A stretch of 64,000 bases of DNA from assembly GCF_049200465.1 (NCBI RefSeq), contig NZ_CP120836.1, positions 620,001-684,000 of the forward strand. The letters are read 5' to 3'. The number at the start of each line of letters is the position of its first letter. Position 1 is the stretch's first letter. The DNA is from Leptothermofonsia sp049200465 (GTDB lineage: Bacteria; Cyanobacteriota; Cyanobacteriia; Leptolyngbyales; Leptolyngbyaceae). Shown here piece by piece: positions 1 through 8,021 of the stretch. Below the pieces are notes generated by a model. The model made no database searches. It saw only the letters and a list, made by a program, of their open reading frames with translations, and was not told the origin of the DNA. Position numbers and translations under genes: made by a program.

Positions 1-606
1 TCGAAAACGATTTTTGCAGTAACATTAGCAATTGCTTCTTTGGGGATCACTGTATCTGCCAAAGCAGATACAGTGACTGCTCGCTGTGATGTTTTTCCAA
101 GAGGAGAAGACCGCGCCACCTCTTCTGGTCTTTGTACCTTTTCGCAGCGTCAGGGATTCGTTAGCATTGAACTTCAAGATGGTAGACGCTATGAATTGAG
201 TCCTGTAGGGGATCAACCCGGAAACTATCTCGATCAAAACGGTCGTGCGGCTTATCGGCAGTCTGGGATGGGCGACGGGGGGCATATTTACCGCCTCGCT
301 ACTGAATCAATCTTCGTTTACTGGGATACAACCCCTTACAAGGAAGAACCTCAGAATGCCCAAGCCAGTAACGTGCAAGTTGGCGATCCAGTACCCGGAC
401 TACAGGATTTGGTAGGAGCCAGAGCTGGACAGGCAGAAGATGTTGTCATCCAGCGGGGCTATGAGTTTGTCAAGTCGGAGCCTTCAGGTGATTCCGTGTA
501 TGGCTATTGGCGCGAGACTAGAACAAACTCCTGTGCCGTCATCCGCACCGCAGACGGGCGCTATAAATCGATTGTCTATGGGTTAGAAACCAGTTGCGAT
601 AACTAG
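1..606 (+). CDS. secreted hypothetical protein (5' end outside window)
   Basis: The reading frame is open from base 1 and ends at TAG 604-606, so the gene begins upstream of the window. The first visible residues (SKTIFAVTLAIASLGITVSA) look like the hydrophobic core of a signal peptide with a likely cleavage site just before KADTV. The mature part has several Cys (RCDVF, GLCTF, TNSCAVI, ETSCDN) that could form disulfides in the periplasm. I recognise no catalytic motif or named family. A TTG codon at position 40 would be an artificial start inside the signal peptide. No partner gene is visible. The exported location is inferred from the N-terminus only. Confidence 0.7.
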   Translation, partial: SKTIFAVTLAIASLGITVSAKADTVTARCDVFPRGEDRATSSGLCTFSQRQGFVSIELQDGRRYELSPVGDQPGNYLDQNGRAAYRQSGMGDGGHIYRLATESIFVYWDTTPYKEEPQNAQASNVQVGDPVPGLQDLVGARAGQAEDVVIQRGYEFVKSEPSGDSVYGYWRETRTNSCAVIRTADGRYKSIVYGLETSCDN

Positions 607-1093
607 TTTTTCATTGAGGTTTCCTTCATCCCCTAACCCTTTCTTCATAACCGATGATATTGACTGATATCTCCAAAATTCTCATAGAGTCTTAATACGG
701 TCAAACTCTGCGAGGAAGTCAAGGTCTAACAATCCCGTTGCACACCGACTGTACAGAGTCTCTGTGTTGAGTCCAAGAGATTGCTAGCAGCGGGTGAACG
801 GGGTTGTTAGCTGGCTTCGCACCAAGGTGTTGCACTCGTACTTGAATGTTATCGGTGAGTGCGAGATCTCCCAGGAAGCCGTCAATTGTGTGATTTATTT
901 GAGTAGGCTGTGATGTCTCAAAGCAGGTAGGAAATGGTGAAAATGGTGAAGGGTAATCGGTGACGCGCTCCAGCTAACGCATCACTAGAGAGGCTTGAGA
1001 GGCGATCGCAAAATTCCTTTAGACTCCTCTCCCGCTAAGGGGTTTTCTGAGAAAATAGAACTGTAGACTCTATCAAAACCCAGGGTGAGGGGT
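607..1093. other. intergenic stretch, no gene seen
   Basis: About 490 bases between the secreted protein and the Trypco2 gene. I find no reading frame with a plausible protein on either strand and no convincing tRNA or clear terminator. One HIP1-like gcgatcgc lies near 1002-1009. It presumably carries the promoter of the trypsin-NACHT operon, but I cannot point to a specific -10 or -35. Confidence 0.5.
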
Positions 1094-1421
1094 ATGGCGG
1101 AACCAAAACGGATCGGGTTACAGGAAGCGATCGCGGCATTGCGAACAGAGTACAGAGTTAATTGAATCGATTGTCGCCTCGCAGGGAGAGCGCCTGCGGT
1201 TTGAGGTGGGAGAGATCACGATGGAGTTCCAGATCGAAGTGGAACGCAGTGCCAAGGCGAAAGGGGGCATCAAGTTCTGGGTCGTTGAGTTGGGGGGAGG
1301 TGGAACGGCTAGAGATAAGAATGTGCATAAAGTAGTGATTCCGCTTAAACCCGTTGACATTCGCGGTGGAAGTGACAACCCTGGATCAATTTTCACTGGG
1401 AGTAACGAAGTGCCGGAGTAA
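1094..1421 (+). pseudogene. Trypco2-domain protein, frameshifted by a 7-bp tandem duplication
   Basis: ATG 1094 opens MAEPKRIGLQEAIAALRTE and then runs into TGA at 1163. The continuation (LIESIVASQGERLRFEVGEI, then TMEFQIEVERSAKAKGG) lies in another frame and ends at TAA 1419-1421. The shift is exactly explained by ACAGAGT at 1145-1151 being duplicated at 1152-1158. Removing one copy restores a single frame of about 106 codons. The protein matches the small trypsin-co-occurring domain 2 (Trypco2) family, known to sit beside trypsin-like or NTPase genes in predicted bacterial conflict systems. The stop lies 5 nt before the protease-NACHT start, indicating co-transcription. Whether the break is real, reversible or a sequencing artefact is unknown. 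Confidence 0.75.
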
Positions 1422-1426
1422 TACAT

Positions 1427-4400
1427 ATGTCTATCCGCGAGTTTCAACCCAGTCGGGCAGTTGAGGTTATTGTCATCAGAGACACCAGGGACAACTCCAA
1501 AGACAGTTGCGGCTCTGGCTATCGCATCGGCGGTCGGCTGGTACTCACGGCGGCTCATTTGCTAGATAATGTGGGTTCTTACTGTCAGGTAAGAGATAAA
1601 CGAAGAAGCTTTGGCAAACAAAAAGCCCAGGTTGTTTGGAAAGCCAAATGCTTAGACCTTGCTTTGATCGAACTACCAGAGGGTGTTGAAGGCGTTGAGG
1701 CAATTACACTGGGCAAATTGCCGGAAGGCAAAACAGGCGAAAAGATAGCATTTCAAATGTATGGCTATCCTGGATGGGGATGGACTCAACGAGGACAGGG
1801 TTCTGCTGCAAGCGGACTCCAAGTTGAGGGCACTATTTATCTGGCAGATACCTCTCCAGATAGTCTATTAGTGCTGAGAATTTATGAGAATTTAGCATCT
1901 GAATATTCAGAGGCAAGGGTTATCCAAGCAATCAAGGCGAATTCACAAGAACCCAAATCTGAATGGCGAGGGATGTCCGGGGCAGCAGTTATTTGCGATG
2001 GTTTGGTAGTTGCGGTGCAGACGCGCCACCCACGACCAATGCAGCCCAACCACGTTGAGGCGACTCCTGTTGGGACAGTCTACGCTGATGAGCAATGGCG
2101 GCAGTTGCTCAAGGAGTATGGCATTAATCCTGAGCCAGAGATCGTCCATTTAGTATCCCTTGAGGGGCAAGCTGAAACTGATTTTCAACCCTATTTACAA
2201 GCCATCCTTGCCAATGAGGATTATCGGGAGTGGCAAGTCCTTTATACCCCAATAACGGTGGAAGATCGGCGGCAAATGCCAGCACATGACATTGCTTCCA
2301 TTTCCCAACGTCGGTTTCCATCACGTTTGAAGTTGCGAGCGGAGATGGTGAAGCCCGACAAGCGGGAGCAGGGCGATCGCCCCGATGGGGTGCCGAAACT
2401 GCAAGAGCGGGTTGAGCAATGGGATGTGTTGGCAGGGCTACGAAACTATGCGGCGGAGCATGTGGTACTGATCGGCAAACCCGGATCGGGGAAGTCAACC
2501 TCGTTGGAACGGTTGCTCTGGGAAGAGGCAGAGAAGGCGCTACACGATTCAGATGCTCGAATTCCCGTGCTGGTGAAGTTGCGACGCTGTACCGGAACAA
2601 TTGAAGGACTGATTCAAGATTTCCTGGTGGGTCACCAGGTCACCCTGGAGATTGCCCAGATTGAGGAATTGTTGCGCCAGGGTAGATTCCTGGTATTGCT
2701 GGATGGCTTGAACGAGTTACCAAAAACCTTCGAGACAGAGGTTGCCAATTTCCGCGATCGCTATCGTCTCACCACACCAATGATCGTTTCAACGCGAGAT
2801 TTGGGTGGGGGTGGCACCTTGGGCATTGAGAAAACGCTCAACATGCTGCCCCTGAAGGAACCACAAATACGCGAGTTTGTGCAGGGGTATCTGGGAGAGG
2901 AAGGCGATCGGCTATTTCAGCAACTTCAGGGAGACAGACTCCGCAAGTTTGCCGAAACACCATTATTATTATGGATGCTCTGTCGGGTATTCGCTCACAA
3001 TGGCAAGGTTCCTGACAATCTAGGACTCGCATTTCGGGAGTTTGCCCGACTCTATGATCAAAATATACAATCCGATACTCCCGTTGATTCTAGAGACCAG
3101 TGGCATAAACTGCTGCGTCATCTGGCGTTTGTCATGATGCAGGGAAAAAGCTCGATCGATCTTCAGCTATCTATCCCCAGGGAGGAAGCAGAAGACTGTT
3201 TAACAACATATTTGCAGCAAACAGATCGGTCAAATTCTAGAGAGTGTGCCGAACACTGGCTCAAGGATCTACTGAAATATCACTTGATCCAACCCGTTAT
3301 TCAACCCAACTTTGAAGAACATCTTGAGTTCTGTCACCAACTGATTCAAGAATATTACGCAGCAGAATACATCCTCAAGATCTTGCCAAACCTGACTGAT
3401 GAACAACTGAAGCAAGATTATCTTAACTACCTGAAGTGGCAAGAATCCATTTCCCTCATGCTAGGTCTAATCGATGAAGCTCAAGCATTGCGCTTCGTGA
3501 AGTTAGGCTTAGAGGTATCCCCCATTTTGGGCAGTATCTTGGCAGGGAAAGTGCTGAATCGGTTTCAAACACAGGCGGTCGAGATTCTACTAGACTTGGG
3601 CTTACCAGATCATGTTCTTGCCAATCTTTTGGGTGAGACTCATTCTAATGCAGCCATTCCAGTTTTGGAAAAATTTCTCAAAGGTGGAAGTTGGCAAACA
3701 AGAGATCGGTTAACAGTCAAGACAGCGATTTCTGCGCTAAAACTCATTGGAACAGAAGCAACCATACCCGTTCTGGAAGAAGCACTGCAATGCTATGGCG
3801 ATGAGGATATTGTAGAAGCCCTTGCAAGTATTGGATCTAAGTCTGCATTTGAAAAACTACTTCATTTAGAGAAACACCCAGACAAAGATATTCGGAGTTG
3901 TGTTGCTCATGAATTAGGTCAATTTAAATCTGAACAAGCTATAAATGTTCTGAATAATTTACTAAAGGACGAGGAGTCATTCGTTAATGCTCGCGCTGTT
4001 GACACCTTAAAGAAAATTGGTACTGACTCAGCTTTAGCCCTCCTAGTCCAGGCGGTTCAAGATCGGAGTAACCCTTCACGGATGTTTGCCATTCATGCAT
4101 TGGGAGAAGTTGCGTCAGAAGTTTATGTACCTATTCTGATTAGGGAACTTCAAGATCAGGACATATATGCCCGTTGGGCTATTATTAAAGCCTTAGAAAA
4201 TATTGGATCAGAAGAGGCTATAGCAACTTTGCATCAGATCGCTTCAAAAGATCCTGACTTGTCTTGTCGTGAGTCTGCAAGTAATGCTTTGCAAAGATTG
4301 GGAAACAATGTACCTCCACCCGAAATAGCGATCGATGATTCAACTTTCGAGGGGCTTTTTCCACCTGATAGATCTGATACCTGTTGCTCTACTATCGAAA

Positions 4401-4900
4401 AGGATTGGGGAATTCTCATTGACAAAGCAGAACCTATCCTAATTCACATACTAAGAGAAGGCATCACCGCTTTAGAAAATTCTGGCTATTATCGATCATC
4501 TGGTTCAATTGATGATTTGCATACAGACTTTATAAACTCTTTCAACTCAGATAGTGAAGCGCGACGAATTGCAGCTATGGCATTAGAGAGGATAGGCTCT
4601 CCAGAGAATTTATCTCAACTTTGGCAATTGCAAAAGGGAAATAACAATTTAAATCTATTATCGACTATCGCAGCAATTAACGATCGCTGTGGATATTTCA
4701 ATCATGAGATTTTTGCCATTCAAAGAGAAAAGCTAAGACAGCAATCTGAAGAGGAAAGAGTGATGGCTGATCCCACGAATGAAGGAATTCATATCACTCA
4801 TCATTACGAAGTCAATGCCGAAGTCTTTCAAGTTGTTGAAAACAATGCTGGCAAGGTCATTGGCAAAGAACCACTGAATTTGAACGAAAAAGGAGATTGA
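1427..4900 (+). CDS. trypsin-like protease - NACHT NTPase - HEAT repeat protein with C-terminal amyloid-like motif
   Basis: 1157 residues. Residues 1-230 form a trypsin-like serine protease with a visible triad: H44 in TAAHLL, D77 in LDLALIEL, S184 in GMSGAAV. A NACHT-type STAND NTPase follows, with Walker A GKPGSGKS at 350-357 and Walker B FLVLLDGLNE at 421-430. From about 700 to 1100 the chain is alpha-helical HEAT-like repeats (AISALKLIG, AVDTLKKIG, AIHALGEVA). The extreme C-terminus (about 1134-1146) carries FQVVENNAGKVIG, closely matched in the downstream protein at 5513. By analogy with STAND/NLR proteins, the HEAT region would sense a ligand, NACHT would oligomerise, and the protease and tail motif would signal. 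The ATG 5 nt after the Trypco2 stop is the natural start. The target is unknown; a role in phage or stress defence is inference. Confidence 0.85.
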   Translation: MSIREFQPSRAVEVIVIRDTRDNSKDSCGSGYRIGGRLVLTAAHLLDNVGSYCQVRDKRRSFGKQKAQVVWKAKCLDLALIELPEGVEGVEAITLGKLPEGKTGEKIAFQMYGYPGWGWTQRGQGSAASGLQVEGTIYLADTSPDSLLVLRIYENLASEYSEARVIQAIKANSQEPKSEWRGMSGAAVICDGLVVAVQTRHPRPMQPNHVEATPVGTVYADEQWRQLLKEYGINPEPEIVHLVSLEGQAETDFQPYLQAILANEDYREWQVLYTPITVEDRRQMPAHDIASISQRRFPSRLKLRAEMVKPDKREQGDRPDGVPKLQERVEQWDVLAGLRNYAAEHVVLIGKPGSGKSTSLERLLWEEAEKALHDSDARIPVLVKLRRCTGTIEGLIQDFLVGHQVTLEIAQIEELLRQGRFLVLLDGLNELPKTFETEVANFRDRYRLTTPMIVSTRDLGGGGTLGIEKTLNMLPLKEPQIREFVQGYLGEEGDRLFQQLQGDRLRKFAETPLLLWMLCRVFAHNGKVPDNLGLAFREFARLYDQNIQSDTPVDSRDQWHKLLRHLAFVMMQGKSSIDLQLSIPREEAEDCLTTYLQQTDRSNSRECAEHWLKDLLKYHLIQPVIQPNFEEHLEFCHQLIQEYYAAEYILKILPNLTDEQLKQDYLNYLKWQESISLMLGLIDEAQALRFVKLGLEVSPILGSILAGKVLNRFQTQAVEILLDLGLPDHVLANLLGETHSNAAIPVLEKFLKGGSWQTRDRLTVKTAISALKLIGTEATIPVLEEALQCYGDEDIVEALASIGSKSAFEKLLHLEKHPDKDIRSCVAHELGQFKSEQAINVLNNLLKDEESFVNARAVDTLKKIGTDSALALLVQAVQDRSNPSRMFAIHALGEVASEVYVPILIRELQDQDIYARWAIIKALENIGSEEAIATLHQIASKDPDLSCRESASNALQRLGNNVPPPEIAIDDSTFEGLFPPDRSDTCCSTIEKDWGILIDKAEPILIHILREGITALENSGYYRSSGSIDDLHTDFINSFNSDSEARRIAAMALERIGSPENLSQLWQLQKGNNNLNLLSTIAAINDRCGYFNHEIFAIQREKLRQQSEEERVMADPTNEGIHITHHYEVNAEVFQVVENNAGKVIGKEPLNLNEKGD

Positions 4901-4902
4901 TC

Positions 4903-5139
4903 GTGTTAACCATCCAAATTCCCCCAGAGCTTGAACAGCAACTTTCCCAACTAGCGGCTCAACTCAATGTCCCTCTGGAAACCTTCATCCTTCAGTCTCT
5001 TCAGCAAATCGTCGCTCCAGATCGCGACGACACCCCCAAAGCCGAAGTCCTCTCTGGGATCTACCGCGCCCTCGCAGATGTGAAAGCAGGACGCATCAGT
5101 CCTGTAGAAACTCTGTGGGACGATGACAGCAATGACTGA
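4903..5139 (+). CDS. putative type II antitoxin
   Basis: A protein of 78 residues starting MLTIQIPPELEQQLSQLA. The first third resembles a ribbon-helix-helix style DNA-binding segment (beta strand LTIQIP, then amphipathic helices), followed by an acidic tail (ETLWDDDSND) of the kind that wraps a toxin. I chose GTG 4903 because AGGAG at 4891-4895 lies 7 nt upstream; the TTG at 4897 overlaps the preceding stop and is too close to that site. It follows the NACHT gene by 2 nt and overlaps the toxin start, so it is probably made from the same mRNA. The antitoxin role is inferred from size, fold and the RelE-like neighbour. Confidence 0.75.
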   Translation: MLTIQIPPELEQQLSQLAAQLNVPLETFILQSLQQIVAPDRDDTPKAEVLSGIYRALADVKAGRISPVETLWDDDSND

Positions 5140-5497
5140 ATCTCCATATATCCAGGTTTTCATTGCCGACGCATTCAAACGGGAAGCCCGCACTCTCAAA
5201 AAACGCTATCGAAACATTGAATCCGACCTACAAACCCTGATCGAGCAACTGCAAAGTGGAGATCTTCCTGGCGATCGCATCCCTGGCTTTGCTGATTATG
5301 TTGTCTACAAAGTCCGTGTCAAAAACAGCGACATTCGCAAAGGTAAAAGTGGTGGTTACCGTGTCATTTACCAAAGCCTGACCTCAACTAGCGTCGTCCT
5401 CCTCTACCTCTACGCCAAATCAGACCAAGACGATGTGACTGTAGACGAAATTTGCACCATTATCGAAAAATTCCACGCTGACACAGAAGCCACTTAA
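5123..5497 (+). CDS. RelE/HigB-like type II toxin
   Basis: 124 residues (or 121 from the second ATG at 5132). The order of elements, helical KREARTLKKRYRNIESDLQT, then VYKVRVKNSDIRKGKSGGYR and VIYQ, then VVLLYLYAKSDQDDV, fits the RelE/HigB-like toxin family, which cleaves mRNA on ribosomes. The basic residues in DIRKGKSGGYR are the usual candidates for RNA contact and catalysis. The start overlaps the antitoxin 3' end by 17 nt (8 nt from the second ATG), typical of translational coupling. The pair sits between the NACHT gene and its motif-sharing partner, an unusual place for a toxin-antitoxin module. Confidence 0.8.
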   Translation: MTAMTESPYIQVFIADAFKREARTLKKRYRNIESDLQTLIEQLQSGDLPGDRIPGFADYVVYKVRVKNSDIRKGKSGGYRVIYQSLTSTSVVLLYLYAKSDQDDVTVDEICTIIEKFHADTEAT

Positions 5498-5512
5498 CCC
5501 CAAGCAAACCTG

Positions 5513-5923
5513 ATGTCTGAACCCTCTAAATACACCATCCACACCCAATCCAGCCAAATCATTGAGCATAATGCTGGCACCGTCATTGGTCTCCAAAACA
5601 GCTACGCCACGAACCCTGAAGTGGAAGGGGCTATTGCTGACCTGCAAGCCCTCCTGATCCAACTCCAGACTCAACATCCCCAGATCACCACCGAAGCCGA
5701 AGCCTTACTCATCATTGATGCCGAATTCACTGAAATCAAGCAATCCCCGAGTAGTAAGCTAGCAACCCTGCGCCAACAGATCCTCAATCCTGAACGCCAC
5801 GCCCAAGCCATTAAAGCTACCCTGGGCGAAGTCGTCAAGCACTACCTCGAAGACAGCGTATGGGCAAAAGCGACCCTGACCTATCTCGATAAAATGAGCG
5901 AAACCCCCAATCAAGGAGTCTAA
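5513..5923 (+). CDS. small protein with N-terminal NLR-type amyloid-like motif
   Basis: 136 residues. Residues 15-28 read SQIIEHNAGTVIGL and align with FQVVENNAGKVIG at the C-terminus of the trypsin-NACHT protein in the same operon. Such short N-x-G-x-h-h-G motifs, paired between a STAND NTPase and a neighbouring protein, are the signature of bacterial amyloid signalling sequences (BASS, RHIM-like). The remaining ~100 residues are helical (ADLQALLIQLQTQHPQITTE onward) and resemble the helical domain that follows such motifs in many cyanobacterial proteins; I see no enzymatic motif. It starts 15 nt after the toxin stop. It may be the downstream partner or adaptor of the NACHT protein; that link is inference. 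Confidence 0.6.
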   Translation: MSEPSKYTIHTQSSQIIEHNAGTVIGLQNSYATNPEVEGAIADLQALLIQLQTQHPQITTEAEALLIIDAEFTEIKQSPSSKLATLRQQILNPERHAQAIKATLGEVVKHYLEDSVWAKATLTYLDKMSETPNQGV

Positions 5924-5926
5924 ATC

Positions 5927-5962
5927 ATGCAAAGCACCATTCCCTTATCTGTTGAGACTTAA
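5927..5962 (+). other. truncated 11-codon reading frame at the end of the operon
   Basis: ATG 5927 is preceded by AAGGAG with about 9 nt spacing, a better ribosome site than most in this operon, yet the frame encodes only MQSTIPLSVET before TAA. It follows the motif protein by 3 nt. This looks like the 5' end of a further operon gene cut off by the insertion of the IS110-family element or a related deletion. A genuine tiny peptide or chance cannot be excluded. Confidence 0.35.
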
Positions 5963-6178
5963 ATGCAACCCAGAGTACTCAGCAAGAAAAAGCCGCCTAA
6001 CATAGGCCCTGAGGGAGACGGAGTCAACAGTCAACTGTGAAAAGATACCGAGTAAATTGATGCACAGACTCAAAACGCAGCAGACCATAAGCCATCCTAA
6101 AGCTGGCTAAATTGCATTCAATATTTCATTCCTAAATACGTTCCATTCGTTGAACTGTCGTGTGTCTTTTAGCGTGAC
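5963..6178. other. non-coding stretch between truncated frame and transposase
   Basis: About 215 bases without a coding frame. It probably includes one end of the IS110-family element. IS110 elements lack clear terminal inverted repeats, and I cannot fix the boundary from sequence alone. Confidence 0.4.
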
Positions 6179-7482
6179 TTAAGCCGTAGAATTGCCGCAC
6201 TCACCTGCTGTAGTAGTCATTTCAACTGGGCTTTGGACTAGCATCGCCGCTAACGGCGACCTCTTCCGCTGGAGCGCTGCCAGATAGCGGTCTTCGTCAT
6301 AGGGCACTCGGTCTTGCCAGCAGCGCCAGAGAATTCGTCCCCACTTATACGCCAGAGCGCGAATCGCTTTGGGATGACTTTTTGCCCGATCGCCGCTGCT
6401 GCTGATAGAACGCATTGGCCCACGATGAGTGTCGCCGCGACTGGTCAGCCCACTCCACAAAGGACTGCCGCAGAAACTTTGGACAACTCCAGCGCCAGTG
6501 CGTCCAGCGTTTCTTGCCACTCTCTTCTTTGACCGGTGCAATGCCGATATAGCTCATAAACGCCTGGGCGTTGCCGAAGCGACTGCGGTCATCACCAAAG
6601 GCAACCAGCAATCGAGGGGCTAAATGGGGGGGCCTGCTCCTGGTAAAGCCTCGAAAAACGCCGCATCTGGCAAAGACTGAAACAACTGCTCAATCGTTTG
6701 ATTCAACTCATCGAGTCGATGCAAGAGTGCCTTGAGTTGAATCACCAGCGTTTGCACCAGCCATTGCATCGGTTTGACGATGCCTGGGTCTTCTGTCAGC
6801 GGGGTACCAGCGGTTTGAATCTGGTGAATGCGCCGTTCAATGGCGCTATGGCGAATGACTCGATGAGACTGGAAGAACTGAGTCAATTCCTCAGCCGAGG
6901 CAGCTTGGGCGCAGTGGAGATCAGGGTATTGAGTCATAAAGTCGCAAAACACTTGAGTATCTTTATCCTCAAACCAATCCAGCACTTGGGGGGTAGAAGT
7001 TCTTCAGCGCAGCGGTCATACGATTGGTCAACCGCACCTTCTCGCCCACCAGCATGCGGCGAGATTCACTCCACTGCCGCAAGGCTCGCAGTTCACAAGA
7101 TGCGGGTTGCCACGGAGGAATCTTGTCAGGATGCTTGAGCAGCAGCTCAATTAGAATTTGAGCATCCACGGGGTCTGATTTTGCGCGTGAGGGCTGAAAG
7201 GCTCGCCGATAGTTGGAGACTGTGCGCGGATTGATGGGAAACAGCACTAGGTTTTCGTACTGGCACAGTGCGTAAATCAGGGGTCCTCGCTTTTGCTCCA
7301 GACAGATGGCGATTGGGTCATTGCCGTATCGCTGTTGCAAGGTCGCAACCCAATTGGCAATCTCTTGCGGTTGAGTGCCGATCACGCTGTATTCTCGCTG
7401 TGCGCTCGGGGTCATACAGACAGATGTCGTGTTTACGATCTGACCAGTCGATGCCGATGTAGGCGACAAAGGTTCTTTCCAT
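6179..7482 (-). pseudogene. IS110-family transposase, multiply frameshifted
   Basis: The start is CAT at 7480-7482 (MERTFVAYIGIDWSDRKHD), giving the first acidic residue of the RuvC-like DEDD domain. Later pieces are ICLEQKRGPLIYAL, AKSDPVDAQILIELL, LDWFEDKDTQVF, then the C-terminal transposase_20-type domain (LPGAGP, YIGIAPVKEESGKKRWTHWR) and AIRALAYKWGRILWRCW. These lie in different frames. Breaks fall near 7395-7405, in a G6 run at 6988-6993, in a G7 run near 6627-6633, and near a T5 run around 6380. The restored length, about 430 codons, is close to full size for the family. As read it cannot make a full transposase. Element ends are unresolved. Confidence 0.9.
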
Positions 7483-7599
7483 CAGCTAAGTTGGGGATAG
7501 TTTGTTGTCAGGAACTGGGCTGCCTGCTTCTGAGCGAAGAGATTATGGAAGGTGTGAAAACCACGCAATCCCTGAGAATTCGTTAAAGGAAGCCGGTCA

Positions 7600-7667
7600 G
7601 GGTTGAGGCGAGGCAATATGTTAGTAGACATCCGGCTGTCTGACGTTGGATGGTCGTCCTCAATCCC
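7600..7667. ncRNA. structured repeat copy 1 (possible IS110 bridge-RNA-like hairpin)
   Basis: An outer stem is formed by GGGTTGAGG (7600-7608) and CCTCAATCCC (7658-7667, one bulged base). Inside are CGAG, the 20-mer GCAATATGTTAGTAGACATC (7613-7632), an 18-nt variable stretch and TGGTCGT (7651-7657). ATCC/GGAT can close an inner stem. Copy 2 has the same architecture at exactly +120 nt with different stem bases that still pair. The transcribed strand is unknown. Confidence 0.45.
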
Positions 7668-7720
7668 TAGCCCAGTCTCTTTTCCTAATTACCATTTCTC
7701 TGGCTCTTAGCGAGCTGCAT

Positions 7721-7785
7721 GAGAGGAGCGAAGCAATATGTTAGTAGACATCTGCCGGTCGCTCACTGCATGGTCGTCTCCTCTC
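7721..7785. ncRNA. structured repeat copy 2 (possible IS110 bridge-RNA-like hairpin)
   Basis: The outer stem GAGAGGAG (7721-7728) pairs perfectly with CTCCTCTC (7778-7785). It encloses CGAA, the same 20-mer (7733-7752), an 18-nt variable stretch closed by TGC/GCA, and TGGTCGT (7771-7777). Stem sequences differ from copy 1 but pairing is kept, which argues for selection on RNA or DNA structure. Confidence 0.45.
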
Positions 7786-8021
7786 TTGCGCTGTTCCGTC
7801 TCCCCATAATCGCCTCTGAGGCGGAAGGAGTCCAATGGAGTCCCTCCACTTGCTGATGACATGACTCGCCAAGCTTTGCTTGATCTCGCCAATGCTCACT
7901 TGCTCATTGTCTAAAAGCGGTAATAATCCATCTGTTCTGCCCAGTTTTCACTGATTTGCCGAATGTTGACTGACTAATGCTCACCAATTGCCTCGTATAA
8001 TGCTGCCCCTTCCTCCCTGGT

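Larger units (their letters stand above)
7483..8021. other. non-coding region upstream of the transposase, containing two structured repeats
   Basis: About 540 bases without a convincing gene; a minus-strand frame at 7707-7892 overlaps the structured repeat and has no family resemblance. The hairpins at 7600-7667 and 7721-7785 are annotated separately. The rest shows nothing I can name. In IS110-group elements the non-coding end upstream of the transposase encodes the bridge RNA, so this is where one would be expected. Confidence 0.5.

Noticed and set aside
7707..7892. Minus-strand 61-residue frame upstream of the transposase
   Set aside because: It overlaps structured repeat copy 2, whose pairing and spacing explain the sequence better than coding does.
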